DNA of 64,000 nucleotides, taken from the NCBI RefSeq assembly GCF_042747725.1, contig NZ_JBHZGO010000112.1, positions 1 to 64,000 of the forward strand, written 5' to 3'. Positions 9,016 through 17,696 of this stretch are shown here, in pieces. This stretch comes from FACHB-T130 sp042747725 (lineage in GTDB: Bacteria; Cyanobacteriota; Cyanobacteriia; Cyanobacteriales; FACHB-T130). The notes under the pieces were generated by a model. That model made no database searches. It saw only the letters and a list, made by a program, of their open reading frames with translations, and was not told where the DNA came from. A program made the translations under genes and the position numbers. Each line of letters begins with the position of its first letter. Position 1 is the first letter of the stretch.

Positions 9016-9441
9016 GTGTCTGCATACATACCTGAAAGTTTACGACATCAAATTGCCGAAACCGACCGTAGGCGTTGCTGCTATTGCTTGACAAGTGAAA
9101 CTAATAGTGGAATTCCCATGACGCACGATCATATTCTGCCCGTTTCTAAAGGTGGGGAGACAAGCTTTGAGAATATTTGTTTAGCTTGTCGTTCCTGCAA
9201 TGAATTCAAAGGTGATGCAACTGAGGCGATAGATCCTTTGACAGGTGAAACTGTGCCCCTTTTCAACCCACGCACGCAAATATGGTCTGACCATTTTGCC
9301 TGGAGTTCTGACAGCGCCAGGGTTGAAGGTCTTATTGTGATTGGTCGGGCTACAATTGTGCGTTTGCGAATGAATAACACAGTTATCATTGCCGCTAGGA
9401 GGCGTTGGGCAGTTAGTGGTTGGCATCCTCCGACTGGCTAA
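9016..9441 (+). CDS. HNH endonuclease
   Basis: A 141-aa protein with a classic HNH/zinc-ribbon nuclease core: CCYC at residues ~21-24, the catalytic THDHILPVSKGG, the Asn of SFENI and a second zinc pair CRSC followed by NEFKG. It should be a metal-dependent DNA nuclease. It starts at GTG 6 bp after the stop of the upstream gene. The C-terminal half (about 60 residues) is a beta-rich extension with no motif I recognise. Stand-alone HNH proteins of this size are common in cyanobacteria; roles proposed include restriction-like defence and homing. Confidence 0.88.
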   Translation: MSAYIPESLRHQIAETDRRRCCYCLTSETNSGIPMTHDHILPVSKGGETSFENICLACRSCNEFKGDATEAIDPLTGETVPLFNPRTQIWSDHFAWSSDSARVEGLIVIGRATIVRLRMNNTVIIAARRRWAVSGWHPPTG

Positions 9442-9482
9442 TCTCGAACAAAAGCTAATTTAATAAGCTTAAAAAAAACGAC

Positions 9483-9734
9483 ATGAAAAAAATCATCAAC
9501 AACTCCGATAATGTAGTGCGCGAAAGCCTGGAAGGAATGGCAGAACTCGCGCACTCAGAGGGCATTCAGGTACTCAATATCTTGATTGATGATGATGTCG
9601 TCAAAGATAGCCGTTATACTCAAGGGCGTTGGGGTGTCGGTACGACGGTACTCGCTGAAAAAATCTGCGGTGCTGCTGCCCAACAAGGTTACGATCTCAA
9701 GCAGGTTGCCAACCTCTGTCGCCAAGTTAAATGA
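9483..9734 (+). pseudogene. dhaK: Dihydroxyacetone kinase DhaK relic with internal deletion
   Basis: The 83-residue frame starts MKKIINNSDNVVRESLEGMA, the usual first residues of the DhaK subunit or domain (normally ~330-355 aa). It then jumps to a segment with DDDVVKDSRYTQGRWGVGTTVLAEKICGAAA, which matches the DhaK part around NDDVAVKDSxYTxGRRG, roughly 80 residues later in intact proteins. It stops shortly afterwards. So a central block and the whole C-terminal two thirds, including the substrate-binding His, are gone. No DhaL partner is near. The reading frame itself is intact, so a short peptide could still be made, but it cannot be a kinase. Confidence 0.8.
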
Positions 9735-9769
9735 TTCTCATTAGCCAATAGTTATTCGTTAATCGTCAG

Positions 9770-10795
9770 TTGCCATCCATTATTAATCGCCGCCAGTTTC
9801 TTAAAACCGTTGTGCTTTCCGCGATCGCAACTGAATTGCCACAGATTGCGATCGCCAATCCATTTTTAAAAACCACCTTAAAACCACCCCGCCTCAAAGT
9901 CGGCGATACGGTGGGATTAATTAATCCCGCGAGTCCCATTGACCCGAAAGACATTGCACAAGTACAGCAAACCCTGGCAAGTTTGGGGTTAAAGGTGAAA
10001 TTAGGGAAGCATCTTCTCGATCGTTATGGTTATTTGGCAGGAAGCGATCGCGATCGCGCATCTGATGTAAACGCCATGTTTGCCGATGCTGCTGTAAAAG
10101 CGATTGTTGCTGTGCGTGGCGGTTGGGGTTGCAATCGGATTTTGCCACTCTTGAATTATCCTCTCATCCAAGCTTCTCCCAAAATTCTCATCGGTTACAG
10201 CGATATTACTTCGCTGCTGTTAGCAATTTATGCCAAAAGTGGCGTTGTCACCTTTCATGGTCCCGTCGGCACATCCACTTGGAATCCGTTTACTGTAGAT
10301 TATGTTAAACGCATTCTATTTAATGGGGAAGCCGTGACAATGCAAAATCCCCCGAATGCTGGCGTTAAAGTGGAAATGATTACTCCTGGAAAGGCTAGGG
10401 GAAAATTAGTCGGTGGCAATTTATCAGTGCTGGCGGCAATGGTGGGGTCATCTTATCTGCCAGATTGGAAACAAAGTATCTTATTTGTAGAAGAAATTGG
10501 GGAGGAAGTTTACCGGATAGACCGGATGCTGACTCAGCTAAAATTAGCTGGTATTCTAGACCAAATTTCTGGGTTTCTTTTTGGGCAATGTACCGATTGC
10601 CATCCCAAAGATAATCAGCCTTCCTTAACTTTATCGCAAGTATTGAGAGAACACATTCAACCTTTAAAAATTCCAGCTTGGTATGGTTCGCCAATCGGTC
10701 ACATTAAAGATAAATTTACTTTGCCAGTCGGCGTGCAAGTAGAAATTGATGCCAATCAGAATACAATTCGGATGTTAGAATCGGCTGTTAAATGA
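9770..10795 (+). CDS. LD-carboxypeptidase, peptidase family S66
   Basis: Cleaves the L,D-bond before the terminal D-Ala of murein tetrapeptides during cell-wall recycling, or related substrates in the MccF branch. The N-terminus NRRQFLKTVVLSAIA looks like a Tat signal, so an exported form is likely. The predicted Ser-Glu-His triad is S144 (GYSDIT), E241/E242 (FVEEIGEEVYRIDRM) and H311 (GSPIGHIKDK). PRLKVGDTVGLINPASP is the standard opening of the domain. The open frame starts at a TTG (9770); there is no ATG before the twin arginines, so TTG is the best start. Length (341 aa) fits the family plus a signal. Confidence 0.9.
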   Translation: MPSIINRRQFLKTVVLSAIATELPQIAIANPFLKTTLKPPRLKVGDTVGLINPASPIDPKDIAQVQQTLASLGLKVKLGKHLLDRYGYLAGSDRDRASDVNAMFADAAVKAIVAVRGGWGCNRILPLLNYPLIQASPKILIGYSDITSLLLAIYAKSGVVTFHGPVGTSTWNPFTVDYVKRILFNGEAVTMQNPPNAGVKVEMITPGKARGKLVGGNLSVLAAMVGSSYLPDWKQSILFVEEIGEEVYRIDRMLTQLKLAGILDQISGFLFGQCTDCHPKDNQPSLTLSQVLREHIQPLKIPAWYGSPIGHIKDKFTLPVGVQVEIDANQNTIRMLESAVK

Positions 10796-10968
10796 GTCGT
10801 ATTGGGTTCAGATTATTCAGTCCGCCACTGAAGTGGTAGCCTAATAGCTCAAGTCCACTTTAATCTAATGGCACTAACTTAAGCTTAACCTAACCCGCAG
10901 CTCCCTCCTGAAATAAATCGTTGAAATAGGTTTGAGCAGTAAAGCCGGAATTTATTTCAGGTATCTTA

Positions 10969-11112
10969 ATACCAATTCACTATTTTGATGCCACATTTGC
11001 GTTCCCCCAACCTCCGCGAAGCGATCGCCGCTATAGCGAAGATAGCAAACGCTAACGCTAGTAAAAAGGGGGCAATAGACGTATTTGTGGCAGACATAAA
11101 GTGAAATGGTAT
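10969..11112. repeat. MITE-like element with ~34-bp imperfect terminal inverted repeats
   Basis: The left end (from ataccaattcact) and the right end (to agtgaaatggtat) are reverse complements at about 26 of 34 positions, including the block TGCCACA near the inner end. The 144-bp element has no open frame of note and carries two nested blocks rich in gcgatcgc and cgctaacg. It looks like a non-autonomous, transposase-mobilised repeat. It lies in the long spacer after the carboxypeptidase gene. Confidence 0.65.
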
Positions 11113-11185
11113 AAGTCAGTGCCATTCCACCTTAATAGCCTTAAAATTATAAAATTAATTCCCAGTCCTATGCAAGAGGACTTTC

Positions 11186-11216
11186 GCTATTAGCCAGGAA
11201 TTTAAATCCCTGGCGG
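11186..11216. repeat. GCTATTAGCCAGG...CCTGGCGGG palindromic repeat
   Basis: A hairpin-forming repeat with gccagg and cctggc arms around atttaaat. Related copies occur at 11292-11325 and 17594-17645 in this window. It is a short intergenic cyanobacterial palindrome with no coding potential. Confidence 0.75.
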
Positions 11217-11291
11217 GGGAAGAGGACTGATGCAAAATCTCAGTTAAAACTCAGGAATAGTTCTTACATTAAATTCGTTTTCACAAAATAA

Positions 11292-11325
11292 GAGCTATTA
11301 GCCAGAGGTTTAACCCCTTAGCGGG
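11292..11325. repeat. Diverged copy of the GCTATTAGCCAG palindrome
   Basis: gagctattagccagaggttt and accccttagcggg repeat the layout of the copy at 11186-11216 with changes in both arms. It sits about 75 bp before the small gene at 11400. Confidence 0.65.
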
Positions 11326-11399
11326 ATGCAATTTTTGAATTACTTAGTAATAATAGAGAATAAAGCTAACTCACAACCCCTTTATCTACCAGGTAAATT

Positions 11400-11540
11400 A
11401 TGGCAAGTGCAAATGACCGCAAGAAGCGAATTATGGAGCATTTATCCCGGAGTTCGGGGGAGTTTATCAAGGCATCTCCTCAAAACTCAGAGGAACGGAA
11501 GCAGCGAATTTCCGATCATGTTCGCCGCACCAAAGGTTAA
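11400..11540 (+). CDS. Small protein of 46 aa with an internal repeat
   Basis: ATG at 11400, TAA at 11538-11540. The basic, hydrophilic protein starts MASANDRKKRIMEHLSRSSG and ends EERKQRISDHVRRTKG. The two ends are copies of one unit, [D/E]RK[K/Q]RIxxHxxRxxG, which is strong evidence that this frame is translated and selected. It reminds me of short conserved cyanobacterial proteins of unknown function. An overlapping longer frame (11326-11550) in another phase has no such logic. Weak AGG lies about 9 bp before the ATG. It is monocistronic between two spacers; predicted helical and possibly nucleic-acid binding because of its charge. Confidence 0.65.
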   Translation: MASANDRKKRIMEHLSRSSGEFIKASPQNSEERKQRISDHVRRTKG

Positions 11541-11729
11541 AGCAATCTGAAAGCGATCGCCTGTGGCATCGCTTCACTTACCGCGCGTTATCTTAGTGCG
11601 ATTTTTGGATAGTTTTTGGTACTGTAAATGGTTGATGTGACTATTTACACTACCAGAAACAATGGAATTATTTTACCAATATTTTATATAATAATTAAAT
11701 AAATTCATCTAATATTAGAGTAATCTGTA

Positions 11730-13256
11730 ATGCTTTCCTCATCTCCTAAAACGACGCTTCCCGTTTTATCCGAAGTAATTGATGGATTGCCTAACATTTC
11801 CGGATGGGAAAAAGAAGTTAGTGCTGTCGTCAACCAGGATAACCCTGTATTTTTACCTACCACGAATATTCGGTTAGAAGAAGTAACGGCTGGATTTGCG
11901 ATCGCGCTTCATATGCACCAGCCTACCATCCCCGCTGGCGCAAATGGCGAAATCATCAGCAACCTGCAATATATGTTTGAGCATCCCTACGAAGGAGACA
12001 ACCATAATGCAGGGCCATTTGCCTATTGTTATAGCCGCATGGCGGATTTTATTCCCGAACTGGTTGCTAATGGTTGTAATCCTCGCGTCATGTTAGATTT
12101 CTCCGGCAATCTCTTCTGGGGACTGCGGCAAATGGGACGAGGAGACATCTTAGAAAATCTCAAGCGCATCACCTGTAACCCCACTTACCAGCCTTATCTA
12201 GAATGGCTGGGGACGATGTGGAGTCATGCTGTCGTTCCTTCTACGCCGATTCCAGATATCAAGTTACATATTCAAGCATGGCAACATCATTTTGCTGCCA
12301 TTTTTGGATGGGATGCACTGGCGCGAGTGAAGGGATTTTCTCCTCCTGAAATGCACCTTCCCAATCACCCAGATACGCTGTTTGAATTTGTAAAAGCGCT
12401 GAAAGAATGTGGATACCGTTGGGTACTGGTTCAAGAGCATTCTGTTGAAACTATAACTGGTCAATCTTTGCCATATAAGCATTTGCCTCACCGCCTGATT
12501 GCCCGAAATTCTCACGGCGAAACTATCAGTATTACGGCACTGATTAAGACTCAAGGTTCTGATACAAAATTAGTGGCGCAAATGCAGCCTTATTATGAAG
12601 CTAAAACCCTATCTCGGCAGCAATTAGGTAAAGTTTCAGTACCACCCATCGTTACCCAGATTGGAGATGGTGAAAATGGCGGCGTGATGATGAATGAATT
12701 TCCTAGCGCCTTCAACCAAGCCTGGTATCAAATGGCAAATCAAGGCGGAGGAAAAACAGGCGTTGTAGGAATGACAGGTACAGAATACTTGGAACTAATA
12801 GAAGCCGCAGGTTGCACGCCTGAAGATTATCCAACTTGTCAAGCAATTGGTCAACACCAAATTTGGGAGCGAGTAACCGCCGAAAATTGTACCCCAGAAG
12901 CGGTTGCCAATGCGATTGCACAATTGAAGCAGATTAATCCAAACTTTCACATGGATGGCGCTTCTTGGACGAATCACCTGAGTTGGGTGAAGGGATATGA
13001 AAATGTCTTGACTCCGATGAATAAACTCAGTGCTTTGTTTCACAATAAAATCGATCGATTGCTCCAAGGGGAAGCAGAATCAAGCCAGAGTTTTTCTGGG
13101 GAATCTGTTACCCAACAATCCAGCTATCGCGAGGCACTGATGAATAATCTTTTGCTTCAAACAAGCTGTTTTCGTTACTGGGGACAAGGAGTTTGGACTG
13201 ACTATGCTCGTGAAATATACCGACGGGGTGAAACAATTCTTCGGGATACTTTCTAA
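11730..13256 (+). CDS. Glycoside hydrolase family 57 protein
   Basis: A 508-aa cytoplasmic protein with the GH57 opening motif HMHQP at residues 61-65 and further family blocks: GNLFWGLRQMG, TMWSHAVVPSTP, and GFSPPEMHLP, where the Glu is the expected nucleophile of the third conserved motif. GH57 enzymes act on alpha-glucans (amylase, amylopullulanase, branching enzyme, 4-alpha-glucanotransferase); which one this is cannot be told. Length is shorter than classical 600+ aa amylases but normal for cyanobacterial GH57 proteins of this type. No partner genes for glycogen metabolism are adjacent. Confidence 0.88.
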   Translation: MLSSSPKTTLPVLSEVIDGLPNISGWEKEVSAVVNQDNPVFLPTTNIRLEEVTAGFAIALHMHQPTIPAGANGEIISNLQYMFEHPYEGDNHNAGPFAYCYSRMADFIPELVANGCNPRVMLDFSGNLFWGLRQMGRGDILENLKRITCNPTYQPYLEWLGTMWSHAVVPSTPIPDIKLHIQAWQHHFAAIFGWDALARVKGFSPPEMHLPNHPDTLFEFVKALKECGYRWVLVQEHSVETITGQSLPYKHLPHRLIARNSHGETISITALIKTQGSDTKLVAQMQPYYEAKTLSRQQLGKVSVPPIVTQIGDGENGGVMMNEFPSAFNQAWYQMANQGGGKTGVVGMTGTEYLELIEAAGCTPEDYPTCQAIGQHQIWERVTAENCTPEAVANAIAQLKQINPNFHMDGASWTNHLSWVKGYENVLTPMNKLSALFHNKIDRLLQGEAESSQSFSGESVTQQSSYREALMNNLLLQTSCFRYWGQGVWTDYAREIYRRGETILRDTF

Positions 13257-13566
13257 GGCGAGAGTTTGTGCTGGCTGGTGCCAAGGTGGAGAGATCCTTT
13301 AACCCTCTTCAAAAGGCTACGGTGTACATACAGGTCGGCAGACCTCTCCCCAAACCCCTCTTTGATGTGGAGTTGCAGAATCAAGCCTCTAGCGATTAGT
13401 AGAGACAAGGGTTATCGCGTCTTTACCTGGGAGTCGGACTAGAATAGCACACGCAGGCGATCGCCCTCGACAAAAGCACTTGCCGTAAGCCAGATTTATA
13501 ACATCATTCAGCAGCCATCATAAACTAATAAATTGAGCAATAATCAATCTGCTGGGCGCTCAATTC
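13257..13566. other. Spacer of ~310 bp, no gene seen
   Basis: Between the GH57 gene and the retropepsin-like gene. It contains scattered C-rich repeat debris (ccccaaacccctcttt) and a HIP1-like site, but no open frame with coding character and no terminator that I can define. The protease promoter should be in its right part. Confidence 0.5.
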
Positions 13567-13584
13567 ATGAGACAGGAAAGCAAG

Positions 13585-14124
13585 ATGCAACGATTTCTAA
13601 CCGTGGTAGTTTCTCTCACTGGGCTGGTTTCCTACGCAGTCGTAGCGGGGGTGCCAGAGGCGGCTAAGGCTCAGGATGCGGCTTGCTTCATGGTGGCACC
13701 GGGGGGCAGAACGATAGACTTGGGGAGTCTCTGCGGCACCGATTCGGCGAACAAACGAGTCTTTCAAGCCAGAATCAAACGTCGAGCCGGTGGCACACCC
13801 GTCATTGATGTAACGTTTAATGGCGGGCAGACTTTTGAGATGATTGTAGACACGGGGGCTAGCGGCACGATGATTACCCGCCAGATGGCATCAGCTTTGC
13901 GTGTGGTGCCGGTGAAGACTGTCAAGGCAGATACTGCGAGTGCGGTGGGAGTCGAGTTTCCCGTCGGCTATGTGCAATCGATTGGCGTGGATGGTGCTGT
14001 CGCCAACAAAGTGCTAGTTGCGATCGCTGGTCCAGAACAAGATATGGGATTGTTAGGACACGACTTCTTTGGCAATTACGATGTCACGATTAAACGCGAT
14101 GTCGTCGAGTTCCACCGTCGCTAA
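13585..14124 (+). CDS. Retropepsin-like aspartic protease, secreted or membrane-anchored
   Basis: A single-domain aspartyl protease of the retroviral type (clan AA; TIGR02281-like), which works as a homodimer. DTGASGT at residues 89-95 provides the catalytic Asp, with the hydrophobic-hydrophobic-Gly motif GLLGHDFFG near the end. An N-terminal signal peptide (FLTVVVSLTGLVSYAVVAG) sends it across the membrane. The ATG at 13585 is preferred because AGGAAAG lies just before it; an ATG at 13567 adds six residues. It precedes the retron genes on the same strand with a 244-bp gap that holds a palindromic repeat, so it is probably an independent gene. Confidence 0.85.
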   Translation: MQRFLTVVVSLTGLVSYAVVAGVPEAAKAQDAACFMVAPGGRTIDLGSLCGTDSANKRVFQARIKRRAGGTPVIDVTFNGGQTFEMIVDTGASGTMITRQMASALRVVPVKTVKADTASAVGVEFPVGYVQSIGVDGAVANKVLVAIAGPEQDMGLLGHDFFGNYDVTIKRDVVEFHRR

Positions 14125-14205
14125 TGTTGGGCGGTGAGGCGGAATTTTGGGGGAGAATTGCTCTTTCGGCACGTTGATAGTAGCGATCGCTTAAAAATAG
14201 CTTAT

Positions 14206-14239
14206 TCCCCCAACCCTACCAGGGAAGGGGGTTAGGGGG
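14206..14239. repeat. CCCCCAACCCTACC...GGGAAGGGGGTTAGGGGG palindrome
   Basis: Inverted C-run and G-run arms make a strong hairpin in the spacer before the WGR/ARM gene. It belongs to the same broad class of C/G-run repeats that are found in frame inside genes at 16238, 37536, 42737, 44095 and 49629. Confidence 0.7.
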
Positions 14240-14368
14240 TTAGGTTTTGTATTTGAGTCAACCGAGAACCGCTATAAACAGCATTGACGAGTTGTCCAAA
14301 CAAGGCGATCGCTTTTGGCAATTATCTAACATTTATACTATTTACACAGCAAGTCTTGAGACACTCGT

Positions 14369-17300
14369 ATGGAACTCATCAAACGGACTACGCTTCTCTA
14401 TCAAGCCGGGAGTTCAGATAAAGTCTACGAAGTCGATCTCTGCAAGATAGGTGAAAACCGCTATCTAGTCAACTTCCGCTATGGACGACGCGGTACAACT
14501 CTCAAAGAAGGTACAAAGACGGTTCAGGCTGTACCCTTAGCGGAAGCGCAGCGAGTGTTCGATAAGCTGGTTGACTCCCAAATTCAGAAAGGCTATCGGG
14601 ATGTCACCTCTGGGGCAACTAGCGAGGCGACTGCACCCGCACCAGTCCAAACTGCAAGTAATGTAAGTGTACCAGTCACCAGCGACCCACGCCACCAAGC
14701 CATCCTCAACCGTTTGGCGAACCGGAATAATAGAAAATGGCCTCTGGAACGGGCGATTTGGCGGGCTGGCGAACTTAAAATTAGAGAAGCTACGCCGTTG
14801 TTAATTCAACTGATTGGCACGGGCGAACCTTTGAGAGATTACTGTATAGCTTGGGCGTTGGGTTGGTGTGGGGATGAGAGTGCAATTCCCTTCGTCAGAG
14901 AACTTTCCCAGTATAAATCTGTTGCTGAATTCGTCCGCCGCATCGCTTGGGAAGCCCTATTTAAATTATCAGATCAACAGACACAAGAGCAGATGCGTTC
15001 TGAGAAGATAGAACAACTGCCCTCTGAGTTGCGCGATTTAGCCCGAAATGGAACTAAAGAAGCATTTGCAACAGCACTTCGCGATTATTTAAATAGTAGC
15101 GACTACAGGCATTTTGCCGTCCTTGATACTATCTATCAAATTGATAATGAGTCTGTGCGTCCAGCACTACTCGATATTTTATGCGAAGCACCTTTTAAAT
15201 CTAATTACTTCCAGCGAATTCGCCATATTTTTAAAATGTCTGAGTATCGCCATGATGCAGAAGTTTTTGGCATTCTTGCTTACGCTTTTGAGAAAGAAGC
15301 CGGGACATTTAATAATAAACGTACAGGTTGGCAATGGGACTCGGTGAGGCGTAAATATTATAGTACCGGGAAACGTCATTACACTGAAGAACTCAAGAGT
15401 CCGCAGTCAAATAAAGCTTACAGCGAACAAACTCGTGACTATTTGCGGCGACGAGTTTGGCGAACTCTCAAAGCTTTGGGTGAAGAAAGCGATTCTAACT
15501 ATATAAATTTAGCAGTTAGCATTCTCCTTCAGTATTCAGATGATGACGCTCAACCAGCCAAGCAGTCAACTTTCAGGAGATGGAACGGACAACGCAGTTC
15601 CTACGAAAGCTTTACTAGAGATTGGGATACTTATGCTAGCTATTTGATTTTTAATCATATTCTCTACGAAAATAGTCCCCGCTACGTCCATCATCCCAAA
15701 GCTTGGTATTCACGGGAGGGTTACAAACGCGGAGATCCAGAACCGAAAGTAAGAGAAGAGGCGTTTCCCGAACTTTGGCAACAAAACCCAGCAGGACTTG
15801 TTGAGTTACTAATAGAAAGTGATTGCCGTCCGGTGCATCATTTTGCAGTTAAAGCATTGCGCGCGAATAAAGAATTTTGCGATCGCCTTGACATAGACAA
15901 ATTAATCAGATTTCTCAATAAATCCTACGAAGTAACCGCCGAACTCGGTTTTTTACTCGCACGCGATCGCTACAACCCCGCCCAACCCAACAGCGAATTA
16001 GTTCTGGCTATTGCCAATTGCGTATTACAAGAAGCGCGTACACAAGCTTACCGTTGGATTGAACAGCAAAGAGAATACTTCTTTCAATCTAGCGACTTTA
16101 TTGCCGGTTTAGCGACCAGTCAACAAGCTGATACTCGTGCTTTTGCGCGAAGGTTATTAAGTTCATCAATTTTAAGCGATACAACCGCCAGGGTATTGAT
16201 TGGAAGAATTATTGCAGAGTTGCTGGCGTTATCGGTAGATCCCCCCCAATCCCCCCTAAAAAAGGGGGGGCTAGGTTCCCCTCCTTATCAAGGGGGGCTA
16301 GGGGAAATCGTAAGAGAAATTGGTGAAACTTTGCTGATTAGTTTTACGCCGCAACTGCGTAATTTGGGGTTTGGTGTCATTCTCGATCTGCTAAGACATC
16401 CAATGCCAGAAATTCAAGAATTAGGCGCAAGAATACTGCTGAATCACGAAACCCGTGCAGTTGATCTACCGCCAGATTTAATTGAATCGCTTCTTGCCTC
16501 TCCTTATGAGTTGGTGCGGGGTATTGGTGTGAGGATTTTTGGACAATTGCCCGATGAGAAACTAATGAGCGATCGCATCCTCATCGTCGCAATGGCAATT
16601 AATGCTGTCGCTGATATCCGCAACGCAATTCGTCCGGTGATTCGGCGTTTAGCAACCAATCAACCCAATTTTAGCGCTGAGTTAGCAGCCGATTTTATCG
16701 AAGTCTTAATTACGCCAGAAAGATACGAAGGCGTCCACAAAGATTTATTGGGTTTGTTGCGAGAAGACATTCCCGGATGGATGTCTAATATCAGCAAAGA
16801 ACGCGCGATGCAGCTACTTCGCGCTAAATCTTCAGCCGCGCAAGAATTGGGCGGTTTGGTATTGAGAGAAAATAGCGATCGCTTCCTCCCTGAATTTGAG
16901 ACAAGCGAGATTGTCAAACTTGCCAATCATGAAATTATCTCAGTTCGGGAAGCAGCGAGAGAAATGTTCTTGCGAAATTTAAACCGCATCCGCACTGACT
17001 CTCAAGAAATGTTATCAGCAGTGCGATTACTAGAGTCAAAATGGGAGGATTCGCAGGAATTTGCATCTAGAATTTTTAGCACAGATTTCACCAATGAAGA
17101 TTGGACACCAGAGGTAATGGTTAGCGTCTGTGATAGCATTCGCGAAGATGTCCGTTCTTTTGGACGCGATTTAGTTACGCGCAATTTTAAAGAAGATTAT
17201 GGACAAGAATACCTGCTCAAATTCAGTGAACATCCCTCTACCGATATGCAGATGTTTGCGACTAATTATTTGGAAAGCCATGCGGTAAATAATTCCGAAC

Positions 17301-17575
17301 GGTTGCGAGAACTAACGCCCTACTTTATCAGCGTATTGTCCGGTGTCAATCGTGGAAGAGTTGCCAAGAAGCGCATCTTTGCTTTTCTAGATGCTGAGGC
17401 GCAAAAAAACGAAGAATCTGCACAAATTGTCGCTGAAATTCTCACAAGGCAATCTGCCACGATGGCAATTGGCGATAAAGCCACAGCGATTCAGATAATG
17501 CTGAAAATTCAAAAGGTTTATCCTCAGATATCCTTACCCATTCAGGTAAAACCTGTTTCAGAAGTAAGAAATTAG
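14369..17575 (+). CDS. WGR domain plus HEAT/ARM-repeat protein, retron partner
   Basis: A 1068-aa protein. Residues ~1-75 form a WGR domain (YEVDLCKIGENRYLVNFRYGRRG), a nucleic-acid-binding fold known from PARPs and bacterial MolR-like proteins. The rest is almost wholly alpha-helical HEAT/ARM repeats (for example PLLIQLIGTGEPLRDYCIAWALGW). It is followed by the SWIM protein gene, the structured RNA and the RT gene on the same strand, the order I recall for type XIII retrons (ARM, WHSWIM, RT). In that setting it is a candidate effector or scaffold. Residues ~624-647 (DPPQSPLKKGG...GGLGE) come from an in-frame palindromic repeat and are probably a disordered loop. Confidence 0.85.
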   Translation: MELIKRTTLLYQAGSSDKVYEVDLCKIGENRYLVNFRYGRRGTTLKEGTKTVQAVPLAEAQRVFDKLVDSQIQKGYRDVTSGATSEATAPAPVQTASNVSVPVTSDPRHQAILNRLANRNNRKWPLERAIWRAGELKIREATPLLIQLIGTGEPLRDYCIAWALGWCGDESAIPFVRELSQYKSVAEFVRRIAWEALFKLSDQQTQEQMRSEKIEQLPSELRDLARNGTKEAFATALRDYLNSSDYRHFAVLDTIYQIDNESVRPALLDILCEAPFKSNYFQRIRHIFKMSEYRHDAEVFGILAYAFEKEAGTFNNKRTGWQWDSVRRKYYSTGKRHYTEELKSPQSNKAYSEQTRDYLRRRVWRTLKALGEESDSNYINLAVSILLQYSDDDAQPAKQSTFRRWNGQRSSYESFTRDWDTYASYLIFNHILYENSPRYVHHPKAWYSREGYKRGDPEPKVREEAFPELWQQNPAGLVELLIESDCRPVHHFAVKALRANKEFCDRLDIDKLIRFLNKSYEVTAELGFLLARDRYNPAQPNSELVLAIANCVLQEARTQAYRWIEQQREYFFQSSDFIAGLATSQQADTRAFARRLLSSSILSDTTARVLIGRIIAELLALSVDPPQSPLKKGGLGSPPYQGGLGEIVREIGETLLISFTPQLRNLGFGVILDLLRHPMPEIQELGARILLNHETRAVDLPPDLIESLLASPYELVRGIGVRIFGQLPDEKLMSDRILIVAMAINAVADIRNAIRPVIRRLATNQPNFSAELAADFIEVLITPERYEGVHKDLLGLLREDIPGWMSNISKERAMQLLRAKSSAAQELGGLVLRENSDRFLPEFETSEIVKLANHEIISVREAAREMFLRNLNRIRTDSQEMLSAVRLLESKWEDSQEFASRIFSTDFTNEDWTPEVMVSVCDSIREDVRSFGRDLVTRNFKEDYGQEYLLKFSEHPSTDMQMFATNYLESHAVNNSERLRELTPYFISVLSGVNRGRVAKKRIFAFLDAEAQKNEESAQIVAEILTRQSATMAIGDKATAIQIMLKIQKVYPQISLPIQVKPVSEVRN
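16238..16309. repeat. C/G-run palindromic repeat inserted in frame in the WGR/ARM gene
   Basis: cccccccaatcccccctaaaa is followed by aaaaggggggg, a short spacer and a second aaggggggctagggg arm. The 72-bp stretch is a multiple of three, adds about 24 residues rich in Pro and Gly, and leaves the frame open. Confidence 0.85.
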
Positions 17576-17593
17576 TGGGTTAGCAACAACACC

Positions 17594-17645
17594 CGCCAGG
17601 GAATTAATTCCCTGGCTAATAGCTAAAATCGGTTTTAACCGATTA
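17594..17645. repeat. CGCCAGGGAATTAATTCCCTGGC palindrome and second hairpin
   Basis: A perfect 10-bp-arm palindrome followed by aatcggttttaaccgatt, a second hairpin. Located in the 121-bp spacer between the ARM and SWIM genes. It is the same family as the copies at 11186 and 11292. It could act as a processing or attenuation site in the operon transcript. Confidence 0.75.
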
Positions 17646-17696
17646 ATAATAATTCAGCTTTTTAGCCACAATTAATCATCAATAACTAACAAACAT

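Noticed and set aside
11326..11550. 74-codon plus-strand frame
   Set aside because: Overlaps the better supported 46-aa gene in another phase and has no internal logic or ribosome site.
13585..14124. Retropepsin-like protease as a retron component
   Set aside because: It has a signal peptide and acts outside the cytoplasm, and is separated from the ARM gene by a repeat-bearing spacer; proximity alone is not enough.
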